Below are positions 7,888-15,706 of a stretch of DNA of 19,349 nucleotides, one piece after another (the stretch's first letter is position 1; each line of letters starts with the position of its first letter). The notes below the pieces were generated by a model. The model worked only from the letters and a program-made list of their open reading frames with translations, was not told where the DNA came from and searched no databases. A program made the position numbers and the translations under genes. This DNA is from Palsa-1188 sp050010575 (lineage in GTDB: Bacteria; Bacillota; DSM-12270; Thermacetogeniales; Thermacetogeniaceae): NCBI GenBank assembly GCA_050010575.1, contig JBEKKU010000031.1, positions 1 through 19,349 of the forward strand, in the 5' to 3' direction.

Positions 7888-9384
7888 TTGAGAAAGTTAT
7901 GGTTAACCTGTGGATTTAGTGCCATATTTCTACTGATCATGGCCGGGGTGGCCTTTGCCGGAGATCCTACCGGCGCCAACCTGTCCGGTCAGGCCACCTA
8001 TGATGCGCTCTACAGCGGCAAATCAGCGACTGAGGCGATCGGGCACAACGCCCTGGCGATCAACTTTGTCTGGACACTGGTCACCGGCTTCCTGGTCATG
8101 TTCATGCAGGCCGGTTTTGCCCTGGTGGAAACCGGGTTCTGCCAAAAGAAGAATGCGGCCCACGTGATGATGACCAACTTTGTCATTTACCCGCTGGGCA
8201 TCATAGGATTCTTTCTCTGCGGGTTCGCCTTCATGTTCGGCGGCGCTTCCGGCATTGCCTCCCTTGGCGGTACGGCGCCTCTGACCGGCATGCTGGAGAT
8301 CGCCAAAGGCTGGGGCATCATCGGCACCAAGGGTTTCTTTCTGACCCAGGGTGGCACCTATGACGTGGGTGTCTATGCCCTGTTCCTGTTCCAGATGGTC
8401 TTCATGGACACGACGGCGACCATCCCTACCGGCGCCATGGCTGAAAGATGGAAGTTTTCCGCGTTTGTCGTGTACGGCCTGTTTATCTCGATGATCACCT
8501 ATCCGATTTTTGGCAACTGGGTCTGGGGCGGTGGCTGGTTGTCCAAGCTGGGAACTAACTTGGGCCTGGCGCATGGCTACATCGACTTTGCCGGCTCCTC
8601 GGTAGTGCATGCGGTTGGTGGCATCACTGCCCTGGCCGGCGCCATGGTCCTTGGTCCAAGGATCGGTAAGTTCAACAAGGACGGCACTGCTAACGCTATT
8701 CCGCCCCATGACATCCCCATGGCCCTGCTGGGTACGTTCATCCTGGCCTTCGGGTGGTTTGGGTTCAACCCAGGCAGCACGCTCGCCGGTACGGACCTGC
8801 GGATCGCCGTAGTAGCGGTCAACACCATGTTGGCCTCGGCTACCGGGGCTTTAGCCGCCATGTTCGTCATGTGGAAGTTCTTCAAGCACCCCGATCCGTC
8901 CATGACCGCCAACGGCATGCTGGCGGGGCTGGTGGCGATCACAGCGCCCTGCGCCTTCGTGAATGCCTGGGCGGCGGCGATCATCGGTGCTGTAGCCGGA
9001 GCGCTGGTAGTCGGTTCGGTGTTTTTCGTCGAGCGGGTGCTGAAGGTCGATGACCCGGTCGGCGCCGTCTCGGTGCATGGCGCCAATGGAATCTGGGGCG
9101 TGCTGTCGCTGGGTCTGTTTGCCGACGGCGCATACGGCGACGGGTGGAACGGGGTTACAGGCACCGTGCGCGGGCTGTTCTACGGGGATGCCCACCAGTT
9201 CGTGGCCCAGGTCATCGGGGCGGTGACCTGCATCATCTTTATCTTCACCCTTTCCTACCTCTTCTTCAAGCTGCAGGATAAGCTCATGGGTCTGAGGGTC
9301 AGTCCGGAGATCGAATTGGCGGGCTTGGACATACCGGAGATGGGCATAGCCGGCTATGATGACGGCGAGAAAGCGACGGCCTAG
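7888..9384 (+). CDS. amt: Ammonium transporter Amt (copy 1)
   Basis: About 498 residues from the TTG at 7888, preceded by GGAGG at 7876-7880; the open frame begins at 7831 but without an RBS. A signal peptide (hydrophobic core SAIFLLIMAGVAFA) precedes 11 Amt helices. The pore twin histidines are His241 in FAGSSVVHAVGG and His397 in AVSVHGANG. The extracellular side carries the FMDTTATIPTGAMAER stretch, in place of AmtB FACITVGLIVGALAER. The cytosolic tail GLDIPEMGIAGYD is the conserved C-terminal region that responds to P-II binding. It conducts ammonium into the cell. It is about 60 residues longer than Amt(2) at 16457 and clearly a different subfamily. It follows P-II(1) and the small membrane protein. 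Confidence 0.95.
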   Translation: MRKLWLTCGFSAIFLLIMAGVAFAGDPTGANLSGQATYDALYSGKSATEAIGHNALAINFVWTLVTGFLVMFMQAGFALVETGFCQKKNAAHVMMTNFVIYPLGIIGFFLCGFAFMFGGASGIASLGGTAPLTGMLEIAKGWGIIGTKGFFLTQGGTYDVGVYALFLFQMVFMDTTATIPTGAMAERWKFSAFVVYGLFISMITYPIFGNWVWGGGWLSKLGTNLGLAHGYIDFAGSSVVHAVGGITALAGAMVLGPRIGKFNKDGTANAIPPHDIPMALLGTFILAFGWFGFNPGSTLAGTDLRIAVVAVNTMLASATGALAAMFVMWKFFKHPDPSMTANGMLAGLVAITAPCAFVNAWAAAIIGAVAGALVVGSVFFVERVLKVDDPVGAVSVHGANGIWGVLSLGLFADGAYGDGWNGVTGTVRGLFYGDAHQFVAQVIGAVTCIIFIFTLSYLFFKLQDKLMGLRVSPEIELAGLDIPEMGIAGYDDGEKATA

Positions 9385-9444
9385 TTTCTAACGGTGCTGT
9401 TGTCACCTCGAAGACAGCGACAAGGGTATACAAATTGATGCGAG

Positions 9445-9479
9445 GGTCTGGGGATGAGCCTCTCGGCTCATACCCAACC
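9445..9479 (+). other. Stem-loop before the DUF1646 gene
   Basis: ATGAGCC at 9454-9460 pairs with GGCTCAT at 9465-9471 around loop TCTC. After a G-A mismatch, GGG/CCC and then GG/CC extend the stem. No T tract follows, so it is not a typical terminator; it could stabilise or separate the amt and downstream mRNAs. Confidence 0.45.
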
Positions 9480-9523
9480 TTGCTGATGTGATGGGGATTT
9501 GAGCAGAGAGGGGGGTTCGACCG

Positions 9524-10549
9524 TTGTTGATCGGGATTGTGTTCGTTTTCTTGTTGGTGTTGTTGCTGCCTTTCTTTATCAGGCAGGTTGAGCAGAACCT
9601 GGAGGTCTTTCTGCTGCTGATGGGACTTCTAGCCGCTGCTATCAGCGGGATGTTGAATCTCGGAGCGGTGACCGAGATCTTTAAAAATTCCCTTTTGTAC
9701 ATGATCACTGCTGCCGTTTTGATATCGGGCATGTTATTCAAACTCTTGAGACCAAGGATCAAACTGGGTATCGAGGGTATTCTGCGCTTTATTCCCCTGC
9801 AGGTGTTCATCTGCCTGGTAATAATCATGCTGGGGTTATTTTCCAGCCTGATCACGGCAATCATCGCCTCCCTGGTGCTGGTGGAGATTGTCCATATATT
9901 GCCGCTGGCACGTCCGGAAAAAATCAAAGTCAACATCATTGCCTGTTTTGCCATCGGCCTGGGGGCCGTGCTCACCCCGCTCGGTGAACCGCTGTCGACC
10001 ATTGTGATCTCCAGGCTGAATCAACATTTCTGGTACCTGTATCAACAGGTGGGCATGTTCATCATTCCTGGCATCATTGCCATGGGTATATTGGGCGGCT
10101 TGACGATCAGAAAAGGAGCGCTTTTGCCGGATCTTCAGGATTCCGAAGAAGAAGTAGTGGAAACCTATACCGATGTGATCGTCCGGGCGCTGAAAGTATT
10201 CATATTTGTGGTGGCGCTGGAATTTTTAGGAGCTGGATTTAAGCCATTGGTGGATGCCTATGTTGTTTTTCTGGATAGCAGGATCCTGTACCCGCTCAAC
10301 ATGATCTCGGCGATTCTGGACAACGCCACCTTGGCTGCAGCCGAAGTGAGCTTGAAGATGGGCAAGGCCCAACTGGTGGCCATTCTGATGGGATTGCTGA
10401 TCAGCGGGGGCATGCTGATCCCAGGCAATATTCCCAATATCATTTCGGCAGGGAAGTTAAAAATTCGCAGTTCAGAATGGGCGCGCCTGGGCATGCCTCT
10501 GGGCGGCGCCTTGATGTTGATCTATTACCTCATCCTGTTCGTAATCTGA
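9524..10549 (+). CDS. DUF1646 family predicted cation transporter
   Basis: 341 residues, strongly hydrophobic, about ten membrane segments. Resembles the DUF1646 family of predicted cation transporters, related in fold to the ion-transporter superfamily (NhaD/ArsB type), from memory. Repeated motifs support this: GLGAVLTPLGEPLS near residue 145 and ILDNATLAA with GNIPNIISAGKL in the second half, the pseudo-symmetric substrate sites of that superfamily. TTG at 9524 follows GAGAGGGGGG at about 9506-9515. It lies 139 bases after amt(1) with a stem-loop between. The ion is unknown; Na+ or another cation is an inference. Confidence 0.75.
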   Translation: MLIGIVFVFLLVLLLPFFIRQVEQNLEVFLLLMGLLAAAISGMLNLGAVTEIFKNSLLYMITAAVLISGMLFKLLRPRIKLGIEGILRFIPLQVFICLVIIMLGLFSSLITAIIASLVLVEIVHILPLARPEKIKVNIIACFAIGLGAVLTPLGEPLSTIVISRLNQHFWYLYQQVGMFIIPGIIAMGILGGLTIRKGALLPDLQDSEEEVVETYTDVIVRALKVFIFVVALEFLGAGFKPLVDAYVVFLDSRILYPLNMISAILDNATLAAAEVSLKMGKAQLVAILMGLLISGGMLIPGNIPNIISAGKLKIRSSEWARLGMPLGGALMLIYYLILFVI

Positions 10550-10695
10550 TGATGAGCTTGGATAATGATTGGCCTTTTCGGGCTTTCTATGATCAATGGC
10601 CCCATCCATATGGTGATTTATCAACGGGAAATCCCCGATCCTGCGATGACAACCTTTTCGGCTGGCCTCTATCGGCCACGGAGGTGAGAGGCATC

Positions 10696-10974
10696 ATGTT
10701 CCCACGGATCATCACCACCAAACGCCAGGGCAAAGAGTACCACTATCTGGCCATGGTGGAATCCTACCGGGAAAAGGGCAAGATCAAACAGCGCCAGGTC
10801 GGGAACCTGGGCAACATCGACATGTACAGCGAGAAGGAGATCCTGAGCCTCATCAACAAGCTGAGAAGCTTGTTACGCGGCTCGGGTGAAAGAAAAGATC
10901 AGGCAGCGCCAAGCAGTGAATCCGGGCAGTATCGACGGCCGAAGCGAAGTGGGGATTCCGGGCCCGATCAATAA
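10696..10974 (+). pseudogene. Truncated transposase N-terminus (IS1634-like)
   Basis: From the ATG at 10696 (purine-rich GAGGTGAGAGG just upstream) the first ~55 residues read like the N-terminus of IS1634-type DDE transposases: RIITTKRQGKEYHYLAMVES, REKGKIKQRQ, NLGNIDMYSEKEI. Such proteins are normally several hundred residues; here the match stops after about 60 residues and the frame ends at 92 in low-complexity sequence. No catalytic DDE region and no clear terminal inverted repeats were found nearby. Either a remnant or a small domesticated protein. Confidence 0.6.
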
Positions 10975-10992
10975 GCTCGGTTGTTTATGCGG
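10780..10992 (+). repeat. Degenerate tandem duplication inside the transposase remnant
   Basis: The segment 10780-10878 (KIKQRQ..GNIDMYSE..INKL..LLRG) recurs at 10895-10992 as KIRQRQ..GSIDGRSE..INKL..LCG. The offset is about 115 bases, which shifts the reading frame, so the second copy is read in another frame and cannot extend the first. Confidence 0.6.
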
Positions 10993-11398
10993 CAACACTG
11001 TTTGGGGGATTGCCATTCAGACTGTCTGCAGTTCTAATACGCGATTCTGCATGTCTAACGAGGCATCCTGCCATTTGAAAACGGCCATTCGTAACCAGCC
11101 AGCCACGGCTTTGCCTGCAATGCTACTTCTCTGCTCTCCATTTTTATCGGTAGATAGCCCATATCCAGGATGTGGGCTAATTGTCTTGCTAACGCCCCCT
11201 GGCATTGGTAAGACTGGCAGGGGCACGTAGTGATGATTGTCACTACGGGCCCCTTGTTGGCGGGGCTATTGTCATGATGGGAGCGATTCCAAAACCAACG
11301 GCAAGGAGCGTCTACCTTTCATTCTGGAACTCCTAAATCTTCAGTAGTAGCCGGGTTAAACCGGTCTGTAATAAAACAAATTCCACCATCCCCGGTGT
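10993..11398. other. Intergenic region with several stem-loops
   Basis: No gene recognised. It contains a 10-bp hairpin TAGCCCATAT/ATGTGGGCTA at 11155-11179. It also holds four complementary blocks, GCCCCC (11194-11199), GGGGC (11220-11224), GCCCC (11249-11253) and GGGGC (11262-11266), with an 8-bp perfect stem CGTAGTGA/TCACTACG (11226-11247) between the middle two. This resembles an attenuator ladder, but no T run follows. Confidence 0.45.
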
Positions 11399-11456
11399 AA
11401 GTATACATGATACTTGCAGCAGGCCTGTTGACGGCACGCGAGTTGTCTGCAATAAT
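11399..11456 (+). promoter_or_regulatory. Palindromic operator plus promoter of the APC permease leader
   Basis: AAGTATACATGATACTT at 11399-11415 is a perfect inverted repeat with 6-base arms and a 5-base centre. TTGACG at 11428-11433 starts 13 bases after it, and AATAAT at 11451-11456 follows with a 17-base spacer. The same operator-to-TTGACG distance is found before amt(2). Confidence 0.6.
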
Positions 11457-11498
11457 AAATTAAAATTTTCAGTTGCATAATAGCGTGATAGATCGGAT

Positions 11499-11550
11499 AG
11501 GGCGAAGCAGCCTTCATTAAAAGGATCATTGTGGATAGCCCTGTCCGGGG
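11499..11550 (+). promoter_or_regulatory. Degenerate hexaloop unit C1
   Basis: P1: AGGGC-GAAGCA-GCCTT at 11499-11514 (G at loop positions 1 and 4). Candidate P2: GGAT-AGCCCT-GTCC at 11533-11546, where loop position 4 is C instead of G. No proper terminator follows. This unit occupies the place of unit 1 in the other leaders and seems decayed or altered. Confidence 0.4.
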
Positions 11551-11577
11551 AGTAAGTGTTTTACTGAATATGGTCGT

Positions 11578-11640
11578 AACCGCGATGCTGCGGTTCGACA
11601 AGGCGATGCCGCCCCTGATATGAGGAACGAGGTTGTTCCT
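11578..11640 (+). promoter_or_regulatory. Triple hexaloop leader, unit C2
   Basis: P1: AACCGC-GATGCT-GCGGTT at 11578-11595, a perfect 6-bp stem. P2: GGC-GATGCC-GCC at 11602-11613. P3, nested in the terminator: AGGAAC-GAGGTT-GTTCCT at 11623-11640. All three loops have G at positions 1 and 4, so this leader carries the GNNGNN variant throughout. Confidence 0.6.
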
Positions 11641-11657
11641 GTAATCGGGGGTTTTTA
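11612..11657 (+). terminator. Intrinsic terminator of unit C2
   Basis: CCCCTGAT at 11612-11619 pairs with ATCGGGGG at 11644-11651, enclosing the 6-bp P3 hairpin; TTTTT follows at 11652-11656. The 5' arm overlaps the 3' arm of hairpin P2. Confidence 0.75.
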
Positions 11658-11665
11658 TATTTCTC

Positions 11666-11707
11666 GGGGAGGTGGTATTGCAGGTAAAAACCGCAGAGGG
11701 ATGTTGA
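11666..11707 (+). other. Orphan Shine-Dalgarno with a 9-codon frame
   Basis: GGGGAGGTGG at 11666-11675 is followed by TTG at 11678 and a frame MQVKTAEGC ending at 11707. The next real gene starts 140 bases further on. It corresponds in position to orphan purine blocks in the other three leaders; translation is unproven. Confidence 0.3.
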
Positions 11708-11847
11708 CAAGATGCCGGATCTGCAAAGTAAGGCACAATCCGGCAAGTGGATTGGCATTTATGAAAGTAATCAGAAACAGTATGTGACTGCAAGTGGTTA
11801 TCGAGCCTTATTAATATCACCTAATATTAGAAGGGGGTCCCGAAATT

Positions 11848-13362
11848 ATGGCTGAGACAACAATGAAGAAAACCTTAACCCTGACCGGAGTAACGGTCAA
11901 CGCCATGGCCCTGATCGCTCCGGGTGCGTTCCTGTGGCTGACATTTCAGGTGCAGGCGGCCCAGGTGAACTCCGCCGGACAGACCACCGCCGTGGACATG
12001 TTTGCCGGTTTGGTGCTGGCGCTGATCCTGGCTTTTCTCACCGCCATCTCCTATGCCAAGCTGGCGGAGAAATACCCCGAAGCCGGCACCGGCAGTTCGT
12101 ACTACTTTACCGAGCAGGCCTTCCTGAACGAGGATAAGCTGTCTGCCTTCGCCAGGGTGTCGAAAGTGATCGTCGGCTGGTTTTCCCACCTCTATTACTG
12201 GGTCTATCCCGGGGTGATGGTGGCGATGATGGCCGTGCTGATCAACTACATCTTCGGTCAGTTCGGCGTGACCCTATCACCGCTGTGGGAAATCATAGTG
12301 GCAGTGGTCTTCTCTTTCCTGACTGGTTATGTGGCCTTCCGCGGCATCAACGGCTCGACCATGACCAGTATCGTCATCAACGTCATCCAGATCGTGACCC
12401 TGGTGTTCATCACCGTGCTAGCGCTCATCTACCGGTTTACCAATCCGCAGCACGTAACGTTCGTGCACACCACCCTGACGTCGGTGGTGGCGCCGCATAG
12501 TCTCTCCAACGTGTTGTTCCAGGCCACCATCGCCATATTGTTGTTGGTCGGTTTCGAATCAGCCACCGCTCTGTCGGCTGAAGCCCAATCTCCCAAGCAT
12601 GTCAGCCGGGGCGTGATCATCTCGCTGGTATTACAGGGATTGATCTTCTACCTCTTCGAGTATTTCGGCGCCAATGCCTGGCTGAACACCGCCTACACCC
12701 AAACGGTCAACGGAGTGACCGTCAGCGGTATCGCGGCCGCTGCTGCCTCCGGGGCGCCGATCGGCGACATGTGCAAGCTCCTCGGGGATTCCCTGCTGAA
12801 TAATTCAGGCTTCATCCTGATGATCGTCGTCGCTATCTCGGTGGCCATCGCTGTGTTCGGCACGACGCTGGCCTGCATGAACACGGGCGTCCGGGTGACC
12901 TACGCCATGGCCCAGGACGGGGAAGTCCCCAGCCTGTTGAACGTCCTGCACCATAAGCACGCCACGCCGCACACCGCTGTCTGGGTGATCACCGTGGTAT
13001 CTGCCGTGATCGGCGCCGTCGGGGTGTTGTCGATCACCAACCTGACCGCGGTCACCCTGTTGTCCAACATCGGCACCTTTCTGCTCTACGGCATGACCAA
13101 CCTGATCGCTCTGATCGCCTTTTTGCGCCATCCCCAGCGTAACGTCTTAACTCACATCATCGTACCCGTCCTCGGGTGTCTGGCTAACATCGGGATGCTG
13201 CTGGCGGTCCTCTACCTCGGCATCCTGGGCGGCGGCATCACGCAGACAGCTGCTATGGCAGCAATCGTGGTTACGGTGATCTGGCTGATCGTGGGTATCG
13301 TCTACTTCCTGAGCAACACCAAGGCAAATGGTCGCAAGATTATTGCCGATGCAGGAGCATAA
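11848..13362 (+). CDS. APC-family amino acid permease
   Basis: 504 residues with about 12 membrane segments and the amino acid-polyamine-organocation pattern: GVTVNAMALIAPGAFLW in helix 1, YPEAGTGSSYYF after helix 2, a conserved LLLVGFESATALSAEA in helix 6, and ACMNTGVRVTYAMAQDGEVP before the loop to helix 9. Such proteins import amino acids or related amines by proton or sodium symport, or exchange. The substrate cannot be read from sequence. The ATG has AAGGGGG 10 bases upstream. The leader carries the same operator and hexaloop/terminator design as the ammonium transporter operons, so it is probably a nitrogen-source transporter induced with them (inference). A hairpin at 13403-13425 follows. 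Confidence 0.88.
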   Translation: MAETTMKKTLTLTGVTVNAMALIAPGAFLWLTFQVQAAQVNSAGQTTAVDMFAGLVLALILAFLTAISYAKLAEKYPEAGTGSSYYFTEQAFLNEDKLSAFARVSKVIVGWFSHLYYWVYPGVMVAMMAVLINYIFGQFGVTLSPLWEIIVAVVFSFLTGYVAFRGINGSTMTSIVINVIQIVTLVFITVLALIYRFTNPQHVTFVHTTLTSVVAPHSLSNVLFQATIAILLLVGFESATALSAEAQSPKHVSRGVIISLVLQGLIFYLFEYFGANAWLNTAYTQTVNGVTVSGIAAAAASGAPIGDMCKLLGDSLLNNSGFILMIVVAISVAIAVFGTTLACMNTGVRVTYAMAQDGEVPSLLNVLHHKHATPHTAVWVITVVSAVIGAVGVLSITNLTAVTLLSNIGTFLLYGMTNLIALIAFLRHPQRNVLTHIIVPVLGCLANIGMLLAVLYLGILGGGITQTAAMAAIVVTVIWLIVGIVYFLSNTKANGRKIIADAGA

Positions 13363-13402
13363 TGCTATAAATAGGCTGAACGGCAAATAACTTCATGGTA
13401 CT

Positions 13403-13425
13403 AGGGCACTGGTTTCGGGTGCCCT
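13403..13425 (+). terminator. Hairpin after the APC permease gene
   Basis: AGGGCAC at 13403-13409 pairs perfectly with GTGCCCT at 13419-13425 around a 9-base loop. Only TTGT follows, so it may be a weak terminator or a processing signal before the PP2C gene. Confidence 0.45.
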
Positions 13426-13450
13426 TGTCCCAATTGGGGGCATTAGTTAG

Positions 13451-14242
13451 ATGGGAGATCCGATCAAGGAAGAGAAGGATAACCATGGGGAATATCTGCA
13501 GGTGCATGGATGTACCGACAAGGGTCAACTGCGCCCTCATAATGAGGACTACTATGGATTTTACCTACCTGCAGACAGCAATATCAAAGATCGGTTGGGC
13601 AGCCTCTTCGCCATCTCCGACGGTGTGGGCAGCCATTTAGCCGGGGAAGCGGCCAGTGCCGAAGCGGTGAACACCGTGCTGCAAGAATACTACTTTGGCA
13701 GCTATACTGATAAATTGCCCGGGCGTTTGCGGGATGCCTTTAATCATACTGCGGTGCATATCTTTGACCTGGCCAAGGCCAACCGGGCGTTCAGCAACAT
13801 GCAGTGCACGCTGTCTGCCCTCCTGATCAGGCAAGGCAAGTTCCATATCGCCCATGTCGGCGATTCCAAAGTATTCCTATTGCGATCGGGCCGGTTCGTG
13901 CAGTTGACCAAGGACCACAGCCTGGTTGGCCGGCTGGTGCGCCTGGGTTTTGTAACCCCGGAGGCGGCGCGCTCGCACCCCAACAAGCATGTGCTGCTCA
14001 GATCCCTGGGGGAGCAGCCGATCATGCCGGCAGACATGTACGCGGGCAATGCGTTGCCGGGAGATCTCTTCTACCTGATCACCGACGGTATCTTGGAACA
14101 TATGACCGAAGAAGAGCTAAAGTTGTTTTTGCTGGAACATGGCCATGAGACTGATGCCTTGAACAAATTGATAGAACAGTTAAATGAACGCGGCGGTTAT
14201 GATAATATGACTATATTGACCATCAAAATTGGTGAAAAATAA
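13451..14242 (+). CDS. PP2C-family Ser/Thr protein phosphatase
   Basis: 263 residues, the usual size of a bacterial PPM/PP2C catalytic domain, with no membrane segment. Metal-binding and catalytic motifs are in order: RPHNEDYYG near residue 29, AISDGVGSH with Asp57, AHVGDSKVFLLR with Asp138, LITDGILEH with Asp212 and GGYDNMT with Asp251. It dephosphorylates Ser/Thr on proteins using Mn2+/Mg2+. The ATG at 13451 has only GGGGG at about 13436-13440. The gene is followed by P-II(2) and a Ser/Thr kinase, a natural opposing pair. In cyanobacteria a PP2C (PphA) dephosphorylates P-II; the neighbourhood suggests a similar arrangement, unproven here. Confidence 0.92.
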   Translation: MGDPIKEEKDNHGEYLQVHGCTDKGQLRPHNEDYYGFYLPADSNIKDRLGSLFAISDGVGSHLAGEAASAEAVNTVLQEYYFGSYTDKLPGRLRDAFNHTAVHIFDLAKANRAFSNMQCTLSALLIRQGKFHIAHVGDSKVFLLRSGRFVQLTKDHSLVGRLVRLGFVTPEAARSHPNKHVLLRSLGEQPIMPADMYAGNALPGDLFYLITDGILEHMTEEELKLFLLEHGHETDALNKLIEQLNERGGYDNMTILTIKIGEK

Positions 14243-14350
14243 CTTAAAGGCTTTGCTCTCCTCAAGAGAGTGGAAATATTTGCGTTATTTTTATAGACAA
14301 AATCATTGTCAGGAGCTATATTTACCAAAAAAACAAAGGCGGTGTCACTG

Positions 14351-14689
14351 ATGACCAAAATTGAATGCATATTGCGTCCCAATAAGCTGATCGATGTTAA
14401 AGATGCTCTGGGCAAGTTAGGCGTTAAGGGGATGACCATCACCGAGGCTATCGGGTGCGGTCTCACCAAAGGGCACACGGAACTGAACTTGGATGATGAA
14501 TTTGCGGTCAACCTGCTGCCTAAAACCAAGGTAGAAATAGTGGTCACAGATAGCCTGGTAGACCAGGTGATCAAGGTGATCCTGGAATCTGCCCGCACTG
14601 GCGAAATTGGGGACGGCAAGATCTTTATTTACCCTGTAGCCAATGCCATCCGCATTCGCACCGGGGAGAGCGGGGAAGGCGCCATATGA
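14351..14689 (+). CDS. Divergent P-II protein (copy 2) between phosphatase and kinase
   Basis: 112 residues from the ATG at 14351 (AAGGCGGTG about 8 bases upstream); an upstream in-frame TTG at 14306 lacks an RBS. The P-II fold is clear: KIECILRPNKL, GDGKIF, IRIRTGESG. The T-loop is unusual: GLTKGHTELNLDDEF, so Gln39 is Thr, Tyr46 is Asn, Arg47 is Leu, Gly48 is Asp, residue 49 is Asp and Tyr51 is Phe. Every known modifiable residue is absent, and Asp48/Asp49 put negative charge where cyanobacterial P-II carries phospho-Ser49. Gln39 takes part in 2-oxoglutarate/Mg binding in other P-II proteins, so ligand response may be altered. It probably contacts a partner other than Amt, possibly the kinase 36 bases downstream. 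Confidence 0.93.
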   Translation: MTKIECILRPNKLIDVKDALGKLGVKGMTITEAIGCGLTKGHTELNLDDEFAVNLLPKTKVEIVVTDSLVDQVIKVILESARTGEIGDGKIFIYPVANAIRIRTGESGEGAI

Positions 14690-14697
14690 TCAAAAGA

Positions 14698-14713
14698 CGT
14701 CAAACATTTGACG
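14698..14713 (+). promoter_or_regulatory. Inverted repeat at the kinase translation start region
   Basis: CGTCAAA at 14698-14704 and TTTGACG at 14707-14713 are perfect inverted repeats separated by two bases. The second arm touches ACGGGG, the only RBS-like word before the kinase ATG at 14726. It could be an operator or an RBS-masking hairpin. Confidence 0.4.
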
Positions 14714-14725
14714 GGGTAAATTGAA

Positions 14726-15706
14726 ATGTTCACTCCAGAGGCAGGAGCGGTTATCGATGACCGGTATAAACTGATCCGACCCCTGGGTCATGGGGGGTTT
14801 GCCGGCGCTTTCCTGGCTGAAGACGTCAGCACCAATGAAATGGTCGTCCTCAAGTTTCCAGACATCTCTCAGCTGGGCGACCCGGCGGTTTATGAAAGAT
14901 TCCGGCGGGAGATAGCCATTGGCAAACTGCTCAATCATCCGGATGTGCCTGCTGCCCTGTCATTTTCAGAGGGCAATCCACCCTATCCGCCTTATCTGGT
15001 ATTGAAATATATGGAAGGAGAAGCATTAATCACAATAATCAAAGAAAAAGGCCGGTTTCCAGTGGACGAGGCGGTGGAGATGGTCTCCAACTTGCTGGAA
15101 GTCCTGCATTATTGCCACCAGCAAGGGGTTTATCACCGCGACATTAAACCGGAAAATTTATTGCTTAGTGCTAATGGACGCTTGCAGATCATCGACTTCG
15201 GCATAGCCGTTATGGAAGGCGCCCCGCGAGTGACCTGGCGAGGGTTTTCCGGCCTGATGGGAACACCCGAATATATGGCGCCCGAACAGATAAAAGGCGA
15301 GCGAGGCGGTGCCAGGAGCGATATCTACGCCGTCGGCTGCCTGCTCTATCACCTGTTGGCCGGCCATCCTCCCTTTACCAGCGATAATCCTCTAACCACC
15401 ATGTATCAGCATATGACCGACGATCCCAAGCCACTGACCGCTATTCGGCCGGATATCCACCCCGGCGTCTGGGCTGCTGTTAGAAGAGCCTTGCGGCGGC
15501 GCAAAGAGGAGCGATACGATTCGGCGCTAGCAATGGCCAATGATCTGCGCCATCCCCAGAACGTCGATCTAAAATGGTTGACAGAGCCCGATCCTCCCTT
15601 TGCTACGGCGGCTTCATCCGACGGCATAAATTGGGTAATCATAGCCGCATCGGCTTTAGGTGCCGTCATACTGGCCTTGTTATTCTATTTCTTAAACAGG
15701 CATTGA
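14726..15706 (+). CDS. Membrane-anchored Hanks-type Ser/Thr protein kinase
   Basis: 326 residues. The kinase domain covers about 14-275: Gly-rich loop LGHGGFAGAF, Lys43 in VVLKF, catalytic loop YHRDIKPEN with Asp139, DFG with Asp157, and GTPEYMAPEQ with a normal activation segment. All catalytic residues are present. A linker then leads to a single C-terminal membrane helix near 303-323 (WVIIAASALGAVILALLFYF) with almost nothing outside, so it has no PASTA or other sensor domain. Its input is therefore likely cytosolic, and P-II(2), encoded just upstream, is a candidate (inference). PP2C two genes upstream is the probable counter-enzyme. The RBS is weak and lies beside an inverted repeat. Confidence 0.93.
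   Translation: MFTPEAGAVIDDRYKLIRPLGHGGFAGAFLAEDVSTNEMVVLKFPDISQLGDPAVYERFRREIAIGKLLNHPDVPAALSFSEGNPPYPPYLVLKYMEGEALITIIKEKGRFPVDEAVEMVSNLLEVLHYCHQQGVYHRDIKPENLLLSANGRLQIIDFGIAVMEGAPRVTWRGFSGLMGTPEYMAPEQIKGERGGARSDIYAVGCLLYHLLAGHPPFTSDNPLTTMYQHMTDDPKPLTAIRPDIHPGVWAAVRRALRRRKEERYDSALAMANDLRHPQNVDLKWLTEPDPPFATAASSDGINWVIIAASALGAVILALLFYFLNRH

Noticed and set aside
9421..9440. GTATACAA word near the DUF1646 gene as a fourth operator copy
   Set aside because: Only a half-site matches; the second arm and the 13-base spacing to a -35 word are missing.
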